Shown in pieces: positions 49,719 to 58,546 of a stretch of DNA of 64,000 nt. A program made the translations under genes and the position numbers. Below the pieces are notes generated by a model that worked only from the letters and a program-made list of their open reading frames with translations, was not told where the DNA came from and did not search any database. The stretch's first letter is position 1, and each line of letters opens with the position of its first letter. The stretch comes from CAZTQN01 sp964615765 (GTDB lineage Bacteria; Planctomycetota; Phycisphaerae; Phycisphaerales; UBA1924): the NCBI GenBank assembly GCA_964615765.1, contig CAZTQN010000022.1, forward strand, positions 1-64,000. The letters are read 5' to 3'.

Positions 49719-50800
49719 GCACCCCTTTCAGGATCACCACCATGGTTCTCGCCGCCACCATCCGTGCATCGTTCCGGCTTCTGGTCCCGGTCGCATTCCT
49801 GGCGCTCGTGCCCGGCGCCCGCACCGCGTTTGCGCAGCCCTGCGGGCCCGCGGCGACCAACGTGCTGGCCGAGTCCACCGTGTGCGGGCCGTTCACGCGC
49901 ATTTCGTGGACCAACCCGCCGGGCCTCGTGTTCCCGAAGGTGTGGCGCAGCGCGGATCAGAACTTTGCCAACGCCACGCTCGTGTACAACCCGGGCCTCG
50001 GCGGGTCCACGACGTACTTCGATACCGCGCCGAGCGCCGGCGTGAACTCTTACTACTGGGTGGGCGGGGACATCATCGGGTGTCTGGGCCAGCCGGGCGT
50101 TCGCCAGGTTCCGCTGACGGGGCCGCTGCCGGCGGGGCGCTTCTCTCTCGACAACTACCCCGCGGTCAGCGCGACCGTGACGTGCGCCGGCGTCAACCTG
50201 ACCTGGCAGCCCGCGTGGGACGTGACCGAGTGGCAACTGGTGCGCATCGACACGGGAGACACGGATGACCGGGAAACCCTGGGCATTTTCCCGCGCACGG
50301 TGACCTCGTACTCCGACGCCGACGTGCTTGCGGGGGATCGGGTTTTGTACGCGGTGTTTGTCTCCGCCGCGTGCGGCCCGACGGGCCCCGCGAACGGCAC
50401 GGGCTACCTGCGCGTGGGCCCGTGGTCGAGCGGCGCCGGGCAAGGGGCCGCCGCGAACGTGGGCGCGAGCGCCGCGCTCAGCGTCGTGAACCCCGCGTCA
50501 CCCAGCGAACCGGTCATGACGCCGGCCCCGACAACCCTGCGGTGGACGCGCAACGGGCAGCCGCTGTCGGAAGGCGGCAAGTACACCGGCACTACGACGA
50601 CCGCGCTGGTGATCAACAACGTTCGCTTGGAGGATGCGGGTCAGTACGTGCTGGAGGCGCAGAACGCGTGCTTAAGGTCCGACTTTTCCGCGTATCTCGC
50701 CGTCACCCAGCCGTGCCGGGCGGATTTCAATCAGAGCGGGGGCGTGGGCGTGCAGGACATCTTCGACTATCTGGGCGCGTACTTCGCCGGGTGCCCGTAG
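49715..50800 (+). CDS. Secreted Ig-like protein with GC-type dockerin (KVWRSP family)
   Basis: The 361-residue protein has a signal peptide (VAFLALVPGARTAFAQ) and the ISWTNPPGLVFPKVWRSA and YNPGLGGSTTYF motifs shared with the protein at 14722, 35 kb away. An Ig-like module (LRWTRNGQPLSEGGKYTG, LEDAGQYVLEAQNAC) precedes the dockerin CRADFNQSGGVGVQDIFDYL, ending in GCP. The two are clear paralogs on the same strand. Its ATG overlaps the stop of the dockerin relic. Confidence 0.86.
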   Translation: MSTPFRITTMVLAATIRASFRLLVPVAFLALVPGARTAFAQPCGPAATNVLAESTVCGPFTRISWTNPPGLVFPKVWRSADQNFANATLVYNPGLGGSTTYFDTAPSAGVNSYYWVGGDIIGCLGQPGVRQVPLTGPLPAGRFSLDNYPAVSATVTCAGVNLTWQPAWDVTEWQLVRIDTGDTDDRETLGIFPRTVTSYSDADVLAGDRVLYAVFVSAACGPTGPANGTGYLRVGPWSSGAGQGAAANVGASAALSVVNPASPSEPVMTPAPTTLRWTRNGQPLSEGGKYTGTTTTALVINNVRLEDAGQYVLEAQNACLRSDFSAYLAVTQPCRADFNQSGGVGVQDIFDYLGAYFAGCP

Positions 50801-50802
50801 GG

Positions 50803-50880
50803 GATGACGCGGTGAAGGGGTGAACGGGTGATGGGGTGATGGAGCTGATGGAGGTGATGGAGGTGATGGACGTGATGGGA
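50803..50880. repeat. GTGATGGA octamer array
   Basis: GATGACGCGGTGAAGGGG then turns into GTGATGGA(G/C) units that repeat about seven times after the stop codon. Confidence 0.83.
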
Positions 50881-50895
50881 TAGTGCGGACGTGGT

Positions 50896-50930
50896 AAAGC
50901 CCGCCCGGCCCTGGCGGGGGCGGGGCGGGC
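50896..50930 (-). terminator. Terminator hairpin for the minus-strand dockerin gene
   Basis: GCCCGCCC (50899-50906) pairs with GGGCGGGC (50923-50930). On the minus strand it is followed by TTTACC. The T tract is short. Confidence 0.5.
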
Positions 50931-50968
50931 GGTGGTGGTGGTGGTCTGTGGTTAGAGGTTTGGGGGCG

Positions 50969-52057
50969 TTACGGGCAGCCGGTGAAGAAGGCGGCGAGGA
51001 AGTCGAAGAGGTCTTGCGGGGTGATGTCGAGGTTGGTGTTGAAGTCGCCGCGGGGCGCGAGGGCGAACCAGGCGGAGAGGAAATCGAAGAGGTCTTGCGG
51101 GGTGACGGCGCCGCTGCGGTTGATGTCGGCGCGGCAGATGGGGCGTGTGAGGACGGCGCTGTCGGCGGCGAGGGCGACGGTGAGCGGGGAGATCTCGTAG
51201 CGCACGCCGGTGAAGATGGTGGGGCCGAAGAGCAGTTCGGGGCGGAGTTCGAAGCCGGGCCCGCCGAAGTCGTTGCCCAGACCGTAGATGCGGCCGATGG
51301 TGAGCGGGATGTCGGTGTTGGCGTAGGCGGCGCGGGCGGCGGGGCCGACGAAGACGGGGCGCTCGGGGCTCCAGCGCACATCCATATCGAAGGATGAGCG
51401 GAAAGCGGGCGGGAGCTCGCCGGTGGCGGGGTTCATCCAGCCGTTCATGAACGCGCACGAGCCGAGCATGTTCATGAACAGCGAGACGGCGTCGACGCGG
51501 TCGAAGGGGAAGGGTTCCTGGCGGAGGTGCGGGGAGGGGTCGAGCCAGAGGAAGTTGTCGAGCCATGAGGAATCGAGGGTGATCTCGATGTCGGGGGCGT
51601 TGACGTCGGGGTCGGTGCCGGTCTGCTGCTTGAAGGGCCAGCCTTGCATGTACTCGTCGAAGTCGCCGTGGTTCTGAACCAGGCCGGCGAAGGTGCTGCG
51701 CGAGGAGGCGAAGGGGGCGAAGCTGAGATCGATGGTGATGGTGCCGGTGCTGTTCATGATCAGGGCCCACTCGCGAGCCGCGGCCTGAAGGTTGGCCTCG
51801 ATGGTCGGGAGCAGGTCGGTGTACTGCGGCGGGAAGTTGCGGGTAGTGATGATGAACGTGGCGGGCGGGTTGCGATCGACGCGGATGGCGTCGGCGGCGC
51901 GGACGGGGCGGAACGCGGCCCGCTCAGCGGCGGTCGATTGCACGGGCGTTGGCGCGAGCGCCGGCAGCGGCACGGGGGCGGCGGCGGGCTGCGCGAGCGC
52001 GGCGGGTGCGGCGGCGGCGAGCAGGCAGGCAGCCGCGAGGCGAACGGAGGTCGGCAC
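50969..52057 (-). CDS. Secreted protein with double GC-type dockerin
   Basis: The 362-residue protein starts at GTG 52057, with AGGAG 8 nt upstream. A signal peptide (VRLAAACLLAAAAPAALA) is followed by an unknown domain (about residues 60-280; ANLQAAAREWALIMNSTGTI; LDSSWLDNFLWLDP; MNMLGSCAFMNGWMNP). This region resembles extracellular proteins with eukaryote-like GHGF/AMF segments but is not assignable. Two dockerins end it: CRADINRSGAVTPQDLFDFL and DFNTNLDITPQDLFDFL, ending TGCP. Confidence 0.83.
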   Translation of the reverse strand: MPTSVRLAAACLLAAAAPAALAQPAAAPVPLPALAPTPVQSTAAERAAFRPVRAADAIRVDRNPPATFIITTRNFPPQYTDLLPTIEANLQAAAREWALIMNSTGTITIDLSFAPFASSRSTFAGLVQNHGDFDEYMQGWPFKQQTGTDPDVNAPDIEITLDSSWLDNFLWLDPSPHLRQEPFPFDRVDAVSLFMNMLGSCAFMNGWMNPATGELPPAFRSSFDMDVRWSPERPVFVGPAARAAYANTDIPLTIGRIYGLGNDFGGPGFELRPELLFGPTIFTGVRYEISPLTVALAADSAVLTRPICRADINRSGAVTPQDLFDFLSAWFALAPRGDFNTNLDITPQDLFDFLAAFFTGCP

Positions 52058-52720
52058 GTATGAACTCCTGAACAGTGCGAACGATCATCGCGTGCGACGC
52101 ACACACCACGCGTGCGGGCGCCGACGCACGATCGAACGTACTTGGCGAACGCGCGCGCGGCGAGACAGGCGCGCCAGATCGCGCGGCGACTGTGCCGGTT
52201 GTTCGGCGCGGTGTGTGAGCCCTCTGCCTCGAACCGGGCGGGGGCGGAGTGGGTTCTTACGGGCGTGGTGGAGGGGGGGAGGTGAGAGGAGGACGCGGGG
52301 ATCGGGGGAGGGGGGGAGGGGGGGACGCGGGGAGGGAGTGTGGGGGCGTGCGGTGAGGAAGCGTGACGCGGTGACGCGGTGAGGGGGTGACGCGGTGAAG
52401 GAGGTGTGGGGGTGATGGAGGTGAGGGAGGTGAGGGGCGGGTGCGATGTTTCTGGCGCGTCACCGCGTCATCGCGTCATCGCGTCATCGCGTCCCCACGT
52501 CCNNNNNNNNNNNNNNNNNNNNNNNNNNNNNNNNNNNNNNNNNNNNNNNNNNNNNNNNNNNNNNNNNNNNNNNNNNNNNNNNNNNNNNNNNNNNNNNNNN
52601 NNCCGCGTCCCCGCGTCCCCGCGTCCCCGCGTCCCCGCGTCCCCGCGTCCCCGCGTCCCCGCGTCTCCCCGTCCCCGCGTCCCCGCGTCTCCCCGTCCCC
52701 GCGTCCTCCCGTCCCAGTCA
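52058..52720. repeat. Octamer arrays in inverted orientation around a conserved centre
   Basis: TGACGCGG/TGAGGGGG units (about 52362-52420) lead to GTGCGATGTTTCTGGCGCGT and then to (C/T)ATCGCGT(C) units. A CCGCGTCC array interrupted by the gap follows, continuing to about 52710. A closely similar centre (GTGCAATGTTTCGGCGCGTC) sits at about 53385. Confidence 0.87.
52503..52602. other. Assembly gap (100 N) in an octamer array
   Basis: One hundred unknown bases with CCGCGTCC-like octamers on both sides. The array length could not be assembled. Confidence 0.98.
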
Positions 52721-53206
52721 GTCAAAGCGTTCGATCGCTTTGCAGATGCCCCAGTGGTTGAGTTCGACGAAGCCGCCGTTGTCGACGGTGCCGCCGAGTT
52801 GTTGGGCGGCTTTGGCGAGCATGGCGTCGTCGGCGGGGGTGCGGGTGGCGACGTTCCACGCGATGCCGAAGCAAGCGGGGATGGTGGGGTCGGAGTTGTC
52901 CCAGGACCAGGTGGCGCTGGGCGAGTTCATGGGGTTGGTGCGGAGGGGCGCGTCGTCGAAGTAGGTCAGCAGCGGGGGCGGAAGTTGGGAGTTGAACAGG
53001 CCGTCGGGCAGGGCGCCGAAGTCGATCTCATATTGCCGCGAGACGCGGACGACGGTGTCGATGTTGGCGGCGATGGTGGTGATGAGGGCGCGGTCGCGGT
53101 AGTCGATGAATCGTGGGACAAGAACGACGGCGAGGATCGCGAGCACGACGATGACGGCGATCAGTTCGACGATTGTGAAGGCCGAGCGGCGGCCGCGTGG
53201 GCGCAT
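52718..53206 (-). CDS. Type IV pilin-like protein
   Basis: The 162-residue protein has a prepilin leader (MRPRGRRSA), then FTIVELIAVIVVLAILAVVLVP with the conserved Glu5. The soluble part (IDTVVRVSRQYEIDFGALPDGL; PSATWSWDNSDPTIPACFGI) resembles a minor pseudopilin. It is located apart from any pilus gene. Confidence 0.82.
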   Translation of the reverse strand: MRPRGRRSAFTIVELIAVIVVLAILAVVLVPRFIDYRDRALITTIAANIDTVVRVSRQYEIDFGALPDGLFNSQLPPPLLTYFDDAPLRTNPMNSPSATWSWDNSDPTIPACFGIAWNVATRTPADDAMLAKAAQQLGGTVDNGGFVELNHWGICKAIERFD

Positions 53207-53317
53207 GTTGGAGGCGATCGGCCAAGAGCCCGGAGGTCTTGACCGCCGCGGGAGAGGGGTTTGGGGCCCGACCGGTGTTTTGGATAGTTAGGGGTTAGGT
53301 ATGGGGAGGGGAGGGCA

Positions 53318-53510
53318 TGACGCGGTGAGGGGGTGAGAGGGTGATGGAGGCGTGGGGGTGTGGAGGTGTGGAGGTGATGGGCGCGTGCAATGTTTCGGCG
53401 CGTCATCGCGTCACCCCCATCACCCCGTCACCGCGTCACCCCCTCACCGCGTCACCCCGCGTCCCCGCGTCCCCGCGTCCTCCCTCCCCTCCCCCCACCC
53501 TCCTTCAGCG
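53318..53510. repeat. Second inverted octamer element (TGACGCGG ... CCGCGTCA)
   Basis: ATGACGCGGTGAGGGGGTGAG and GTGGAGGT units run to the centre CGTGCAATGTTTCGGCGCGT. Then TCACCCC and ACCGCGTC octamers follow, and finally CCCGCGTCCC units before manC. It is the same architecture as 52.4 kb. Confidence 0.86.
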
Positions 53511-53531
53511 AACGACCTACCCTCGGCACCT

Positions 53532-54677
53532 ATGCGGTATGCGATGATCATGGCGGGCGGCGCGGGGACGCGGCTGTGGCCGATGAGCCGGGCCGGGCGG
53601 CCTAAGCAGCTTCTTCCGCTCATCGCGCCGTCGGAAGAGCGCGGGCATGCGGGCGGGCGGGCCCGGTCGCTGCTCGAGATCGCGGCCCAGCGTGTTGAGG
53701 GGCTGGTGCCGGTGGAGCGTCGGTACATCTGCACGGCGGAGCAGTTCCGCGAGCAGATTCGGGCGGCGTTGCCGGAGTTCACCGACGAGCGGATTCTCGG
53801 GGAGCCGATGGGGCGCGACACGGTGAACGCCGTGGGGCTCGCCGCGGCGGTGTTCGCGAAGCAGGATCCGAAGGCGATCTTCATCGTGCTGACGGCGGAC
53901 CATCTGATCGCGCCGGAGGACGTGTTCCGCCAGCGGGTCGAGCTCGCGTTCGGGCTGGTTGAACAAGACCCGAAGCGGCTGGTGACCTTCAGCATCAAGC
54001 CGACGTACGCGGCGACGGGGTTCGGGTATGTCGAACGCGGCACGCCGCTGTCCTTGCCGGGGGGCAAGGGGGCGGGGCTGGCGTACCGCGTGGCCCGGTT
54101 CGTCGAGAAGCCGGACGCGGCCCGGGCCCAGGCGTATGTCGAGAGCGGGCAGTTCGCGTGGAACAGCGGGATGTTCGTGTTCAGCGCGGCGACGTTCCTC
54201 GAGTGCCTGAAGAAGTTCAAGCCCGAGAGCCACGCGGGGCTGATGACCATCCAGGCGGCGTGGGGGACGAAGGACCAGGCGCGCGTGCTGGGGGCGGTGT
54301 ACCCGACGCTGCCCAGGATCAGCGTGGACTACGCGGTGATGGAGCCGGCGAGCCAGTCGTCGGACGTCTCGGTGTGCACGGTGATCACGGACGTGGACTG
54401 GCTGGACGTTGGGTCGTGGCCGAGTTATGCGGAGACGTTGAGCGCTGATGGGGACGGGAACCGGGTGGGCGTCGGGGTGAAGGGGTTGATGGTGGATTGC
54501 CGGGACAGCCTGGTGGTGGGCGAGAGCGCGAACGCGGCTAAGCCGCACACGGTGGCGCTGCTGGGCGTGCGCGATCTGATCGTGGTGCACACGCCGGACG
54601 CGACGCTGGTGATGCCGCGGTCGTACGCGGAGCAGCTCAAGAAGCTGCACGCGTTGGTGGAGGAGGGGTTGAAGTAG
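53532..54677 (+). CDS. manC: Mannose-1-phosphate guanylyltransferase
   Basis: The 381-residue protein is a nucleotidyltransferase making GDP-mannose from GTP and mannose-1-phosphate. Motifs are MIMAGGAGTRLWPMSR (nucleotide loop), FIVLTADHLI (metal-binding Asp), GFGYVERGTP, RVARFVEKPDAARAQAYVES, WNSGMFVFSA and DYAVMEPA. The length matches the single-domain form without the isomerase half. It supplies surface polysaccharide or glycan synthesis. ATG 53532 is chosen because the upstream frame is octamer repeat. Confidence 0.92.
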   Translation: MRYAMIMAGGAGTRLWPMSRAGRPKQLLPLIAPSEERGHAGGRARSLLEIAAQRVEGLVPVERRYICTAEQFREQIRAALPEFTDERILGEPMGRDTVNAVGLAAAVFAKQDPKAIFIVLTADHLIAPEDVFRQRVELAFGLVEQDPKRLVTFSIKPTYAATGFGYVERGTPLSLPGGKGAGLAYRVARFVEKPDAARAQAYVESGQFAWNSGMFVFSAATFLECLKKFKPESHAGLMTIQAAWGTKDQARVLGAVYPTLPRISVDYAVMEPASQSSDVSVCTVITDVDWLDVGSWPSYAETLSADGDGNRVGVGVKGLMVDCRDSLVVGESANAAKPHTVALLGVRDLIVVHTPDATLVMPRSYAEQLKKLHALVEEGLK

Positions 54678-54755
54678 GGGAAGGGCCGAGGGGGTAGGGC
54701 CGAGGGCCGAGGGGGGGACGGGGAAGGGGCGGGGGCGCGGGGGGGGCGCGGCGCG
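54678..54755. repeat. GGGCCGAG octamer array
   Basis: AGGGCCGAGGGGGTAGGGCC and GAGGGCCGAGG directly follow the manC stop codon. The same unit lies inside lepA. Confidence 0.8.
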
Positions 54756-54862
54756 TCCGATAGGTTGGGGTGTCGGCGGTTGGTGCGCGGGGCGCGTTGG
54801 GATGGGTGCGCGCGTGGTGTACGCTGGTGTGCTCGGGGCGGATCGTGCGACGGGAGAGAGCC

Positions 54863-56242
54863 ATGGCGGTGCGGACGCGGACGGGCGGCGGGCTGGCGGC
54901 GCGCGGGGTGTGGGTGGTGTGGGCCGTCGCGGCGGTGGTGATGGGGTGGATGAGCGCGGCGAGCTCGGCGCAGTCCGGCGCGTGCTGCTCGGCGACCAAC
55001 ACGTGCACGCTCCGCACGCAGACGAACTGTGCGAGTGTCGGCGGACGCTGGCTGGGGCCGGGCGTCATGTGCAGCGCCGGGGTGTGCGCGCAGGGGGCGT
55101 GCTGCGTGGGCGAGGCGTGCTGGCTCACCACACAGACGAGTTGCCAGAGCGAGCCCGGCGGGCAGTGGATCGGGACGGGGACGACGTGCTTTGCGAATCC
55201 CGGGCCTTGCGCGCTGGGCGGGTGCTGCGTGAGCGGCAGCGCGTGCATGATGACGCGGGGGCCTGAGTGCGCGGCGGCGGGCGGGGTGTGGAACGGGGCG
55301 AACACGTCGTGCACGCCGGAGCCGTGTCTGGTCGCGGCGTGCTGCACGCTCGTTGGCGCGTGCGTGCTGGCGACGGAGGCGGACTGCATTGCTTTGCATG
55401 GGGGCGTGTGGCAAGGGGCGGCGGAGTTGGCGTGCGAGCCGAACCTGTGCGCGCGTCGGCAGTCGTGCTGCACGACGAGCGGGTGTCGGGTGTTGACCTA
55501 TCGCGCGTGCGTCGCCGCGGCGGGCGGGTGGCTTGATCTTGAGTGCACGTTGTCGCCCTCCGGGACGCAGTTGTGCAACTTCACGGGCGCGTGCTGCACG
55601 GGGGCGGCGTGCACGGTCACGACCGGGACGCAGTGCAACGGGCTGTTCCGGGTGCTGCAGACCTGCGGGCCAGCGGGGGAGTGCCCTGTCGGCGCGTGCT
55701 GTCTGCCGAGCGGCGTGTGCAGCGAAACGAGTGCCGACGGCTGTGTGCAGCAGGGCGGGTATTTCTATGGGCTTGGTGCGGTGTGCGCGGTGCAGGACTG
55801 CGCCCGGGTGGTCTGCTGCGGGGCGGACTCGTCGTGCACGGTGACGACGGTGCCGCTGTGCACGAGCGGCACGATCCGGCGTGATGTGCAGTCGTGCACG
55901 CCGGACCCGTGCCCGACGGGGGCGTGCTGCGCGACGTTCTCCGGGCAGTGCGCGGTGCTGTCGCGGACGGACTGCCTGAAGTTCGACGCGACGTTCCGCG
56001 GGGGCGTGTGCGACGCGACCTTGTGCACCGCGTCGACGGGCGCGTGCTGCCTGCCGGGGCAGTTGTGCGTGATCACCAGCCGCGACGGGTGCGTGCCGCA
56101 GTACGGCTACACGGCGTGGCTCGGCCCGGCGACAGCGTGCGCGCCGAACCCGTGCTGCGCCGTCGACATCGACGACAGCGGCGCTCTAAACGTCAGCGAC
56201 CTGTTCGAGTTTCTGCGGTTGTACTTCAGCGGGTGTCCGTGA
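54863..56242 (+). CDS. Secreted Cys-rich repeat protein with GC-type dockerin
   Basis: The 459-residue protein has a signal peptide (ARGVWVVWAVAAVVMGWMSA...SSA). Ten tandem repeats follow (about residues 38-420) of the form GACC-x4-C-x3-T-x3-C-x-GG-x-W...C-x4-C, each with six Cys. Disulphide-stabilised modules are likely. The end is CCAVDIDDSGALNVSDLFEF plus FSGCP, a diverged dockerin. A single copy of the same Cys repeat sits in the metalloprotease at 60481. ATG 54863 is chosen because of GGGAGAG upstream. Confidence 0.85.
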   Translation: MAVRTRTGGGLAARGVWVVWAVAAVVMGWMSAASSAQSGACCSATNTCTLRTQTNCASVGGRWLGPGVMCSAGVCAQGACCVGEACWLTTQTSCQSEPGGQWIGTGTTCFANPGPCALGGCCVSGSACMMTRGPECAAAGGVWNGANTSCTPEPCLVAACCTLVGACVLATEADCIALHGGVWQGAAELACEPNLCARRQSCCTTSGCRVLTYRACVAAAGGWLDLECTLSPSGTQLCNFTGACCTGAACTVTTGTQCNGLFRVLQTCGPAGECPVGACCLPSGVCSETSADGCVQQGGYFYGLGAVCAVQDCARVVCCGADSSCTVTTVPLCTSGTIRRDVQSCTPDPCPTGACCATFSGQCAVLSRTDCLKFDATFRGGVCDATLCTASTGACCLPGQLCVITSRDGCVPQYGYTAWLGPATACAPNPCCAVDIDDSGALNVSDLFEFLRLYFSGCP

Positions 56243-56286
56243 GGGAAGGGCCGAGGGGGTAGGGCCGAGGGCCGCGGGGAAGGGAG
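56243..56286. repeat. GGGCCGAG octamer array
   Basis: GAAGGGCCGAGGGGGTAGGG and CCGAGGGCCG follow the Cys-rich gene's stop codon, almost the same text as at 54.68 kb. Confidence 0.8.
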
Positions 56287-56288
56287 CC

Positions 56289-57572
56289 TCAGAGCTTTTT
56301 GAGGGCGCTGACGAGCGTGTCGATGTGAGCGGTGGTGTGGGCGGCGGAGATCTGGACGCGCAGGCGGGCGTGGCCTTCGGGGACGACGGGGTAGCCGAAG
56401 CCGATGACGAAGACGCCGAGTTCGAGCAGGCGCTTGGACATGGCGATCGCCTTCGCGGTGTCGTGGACGATGATGGGGCAGATGGCGGTGGGCGAGTCGA
56501 TGACGGTGAAGCCGGCGGCCCGGATCTTCTGGCGGGCGTAGGCGGTGTTGTCGCGGAGGCGCTGGACGCGCTGCGGCTCGCGGATGAGGATGTCGATGGC
56601 TTTGTCGGCGGAGCAGGCGACGGTGACGGGGAGGGCGTTGGAGAAGAGGGTGGGGCGGCCGCGTTGCACGAGCAGGTCGATGGCGGCGGCGGGCCCGGCG
56701 ACGAATCCGCCCGCGGCCCCGCCGAGGGCTTTGCCGAGCGTGCCGGTGATGAGATCGGGGGCAGGGGCGAGTGGCGCGGGGCCGGACGTCAGCGGCGCGA
56801 TCATGTTGAAGTGCTCGTGGGTGCCGCGGCCGAGGCGGCCCATGACGCCGTGGCCGTGCGAGTCATCGACGACGAGCAGGGCGCTAAAGCGGTCGCACAG
56901 GGCGCGGATGGCGGGGAGGTCGGCGATGTCGCCTTCCATGCTGAACACGCCGTCGGTGACGACCCAGATCTGCCCGGTGGGCGCGATGGCGGCCTTGGCT
57001 TCGGTGAGTCGTTCTTCGAGGCTGCCGGGGCCGGTGAGGGCGTTGTGCTTGTAGACGGACTTGTGCACGCCCTTCTTGATGACGGTGGCGAGGCGGATGG
57101 AGTCGATGATGCAGGCGTGGTTGAGTTCGTCGGAGATGATGGCGTCGCCGGGCTCGCAAAGGGTGGGGAAGACGGCTTCGTTCGCCGTCCACGCGGACAC
57201 GAAGGAGTACGCGGCCTGCGTGCCCATGAGGCGGGCGATGTTGGCTTCGAGGCGCTCGTGCGGGGAGAACGTGCCGCAGATGAAGCGGACGGAGGCGGTG
57301 CCGGCGCCGAAGTCGGTGAGGGCCTTGCGGCCGGCGTCGATGACTTCGGGGTGGTTGGCGAGCCCGAGGTAGTTGTTGGAGCAGAAGCAGAGGCACTCGC
57401 CGAAGCCGCGGACGTGGACGACGGCGTCCATCGGGCCTTCGAGCGTGCGGAGGTGCTTGTACTGCCCGGACTCGTGCAGCGAGGCGAGCAGGGCGCCAGC
57501 GCGGCGGGCGAAGGGGGTCGCGGTGTACGTGGCGGGGGCGGGGGCGGTGGAGCCGGTGGCGGTGGTGGACAT
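56289..57572 (-). CDS. kbl: Alpha-oxoamine synthase, glycine C-acetyltransferase (KBL) type
   Basis: The 427-residue PLP enzyme belongs to the alpha-oxoamine synthase family. Motifs are CFCSNNYLGLANHPEV, GAGTASVRFICGTFSPHERLE, DELNHACIIDSIRL, FSMEGDIADLP, VVDDSHGHGVMG, GTLGKALGGAAGG with the PLP Lys, and ARLRVQISAAHT. The GTFSPHERLE stretch favours 2-amino-3-ketobutyrate CoA ligase over BioF, but no threonine dehydrogenase is adjacent, so the substrate is an inference. ATG 57572 is used; the open frame upstream overlaps the yceI promoter. Confidence 0.9.
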   Translation of the reverse strand: MSTTATGSTAPAPATYTATPFARRAGALLASLHESGQYKHLRTLEGPMDAVVHVRGFGECLCFCSNNYLGLANHPEVIDAGRKALTDFGAGTASVRFICGTFSPHERLEANIARLMGTQAAYSFVSAWTANEAVFPTLCEPGDAIISDELNHACIIDSIRLATVIKKGVHKSVYKHNALTGPGSLEERLTEAKAAIAPTGQIWVVTDGVFSMEGDIADLPAIRALCDRFSALLVVDDSHGHGVMGRLGRGTHEHFNMIAPLTSGPAPLAPAPDLITGTLGKALGGAAGGFVAGPAAAIDLLVQRGRPTLFSNALPVTVACSADKAIDILIREPQRVQRLRDNTAYARQKIRAAGFTVIDSPTAICPIIVHDTAKAIAMSKRLLELGVFVIGFGYPVVPEGHARLRVQISAAHTTAHIDTLVSALKKL

Positions 57573-57681
57573 GGCGGGAGTGTTGCAGGCTGGTGCCGGG
57601 GTTTCCGCGCGGTGACCTGGGTTCTGGCGCCCGCAGCGGGCGGGGTGCGAACCGGTATCACCCGGAGGCGTAGAATACTTG

Positions 57682-57709
57682 TTGAAACAGGTATCTGGCG
57701 GACGATACT
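57682..57709 (+). promoter_or_regulatory. Putative sigma-70-like promoter for the YceI gene
   Basis: TTGAAA (57682-57687), a 16-nt spacer and GATACT (57704-57709) resemble -35/-10 boxes 94 nt upstream of ATG 57803. Confidence 0.45.
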
Positions 57710-57802
57710 GTCCGCCGGGCCCGAGGAGGGTGGCGAGCGGGGACGGACTCCGCACGCCGCGATACCCGGGCGAGAACACGCACACACAGGGAAGACCACG
57801 CA

Positions 57803-58462
57803 ATGAACAGCACACGGCAGAACGTCTTTGGCATTCGGATGAACGCTCGCGGCGCGGCCCGGGTCGGGGTGGTGGCGGCGGTGGCGGCGATCGGGGCGGG
57901 CGCGGCGGTGACGGGGTGGTCGACGCAGCGCGCCGTCGCAGCCGAGGGCGCCGAGGCCGCCGCCGATGTCAGCTACGGCATCGACGTTGTCCACTCCACC
58001 ACCATGTTCATGATCAAGCACATGAACACCACCAACTTCTACGGCACGTTCAACGAGTTCAGCGGGGACTTCGCCGTCGGCGAGGCGGGCCTGTCGCTGA
58101 ACGTCAGCGTCAAGGCGGCGAGCGTCGACTCGCGCAACAGCAAGCGCGACGAGCACATCACCGGGCCGGACTTCTTCTCCGCGAAGGAGTTCCCCACGAT
58201 CACGATCGTCGCCAAGGGCCTCAAGGCCGGCTCCGGCGATACCTGGTCCGGCAACGCCGACATCACCTTCCGCGGCGTGACCAAGTCGGTCCCGATCAGC
58301 GTCGCCAAGACGGGCGCGGGCAAGAGCCGCGACGGCAAGGACCAGATCGGCATTGAGGCCCGCGCGACGATCAAGCGCTCCGAGTTCGGCAACGACTACA
58401 TGATCGGCCCGCTGAGCGACGAGGTGCTGGTCGTCGGCGCCTTCGGCGGCGTGGCGAAGTAA
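57803..58462 (+). CDS. YceI-family lipocalin-like protein
   Basis: The 219-residue protein has an N-terminal signal or membrane segment (VGVVAAVAAIGAGAAVTG). The YceI domain follows: SYGIDVVHSTTMFMIKHMN, FNEFSGDFAVGEAGLSLNVS, VDSRNSKRDEHITGPDFFSA, GNADITFRGVTKSVPISVA and RSEFGNDYMIGPLSDEV. YceI proteins are periplasmic isoprenoid-binding barrels. The barrel is complete. A terminator follows. Confidence 0.9.
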   Translation: MNSTRQNVFGIRMNARGAARVGVVAAVAAIGAGAAVTGWSTQRAVAAEGAEAAADVSYGIDVVHSTTMFMIKHMNTTNFYGTFNEFSGDFAVGEAGLSLNVSVKAASVDSRNSKRDEHITGPDFFSAKEFPTITIVAKGLKAGSGDTWSGNADITFRGVTKSVPISVAKTGAGKSRDGKDQIGIEARATIKRSEFGNDYMIGPLSDEVLVVGAFGGVAK

Positions 58463-58500
58463 CGCCGCGTCTGCGGTTTGATGATGCAGGTCTTCATCTC

Positions 58501-58540
58501 ACACGGGCGGACGCCATGACCCGCGTCCGCCCGTGTTCTT
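58501..58540 (+). terminator. Terminator hairpin after the YceI gene
   Basis: ACACGGGCGGACG (58501-58513) pairs perfectly with CGTCCGCCCGTGT (58524-58536), followed by TCTT. The T tract is short. Confidence 0.65.
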
Positions 58541-58546
58541 GAAAGG

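Noticed and set aside
52362..53510. CRISPR array
   Set aside because: Units are 8 bp and contiguous, with no 20-45-bp unique spacers and no cas genes.
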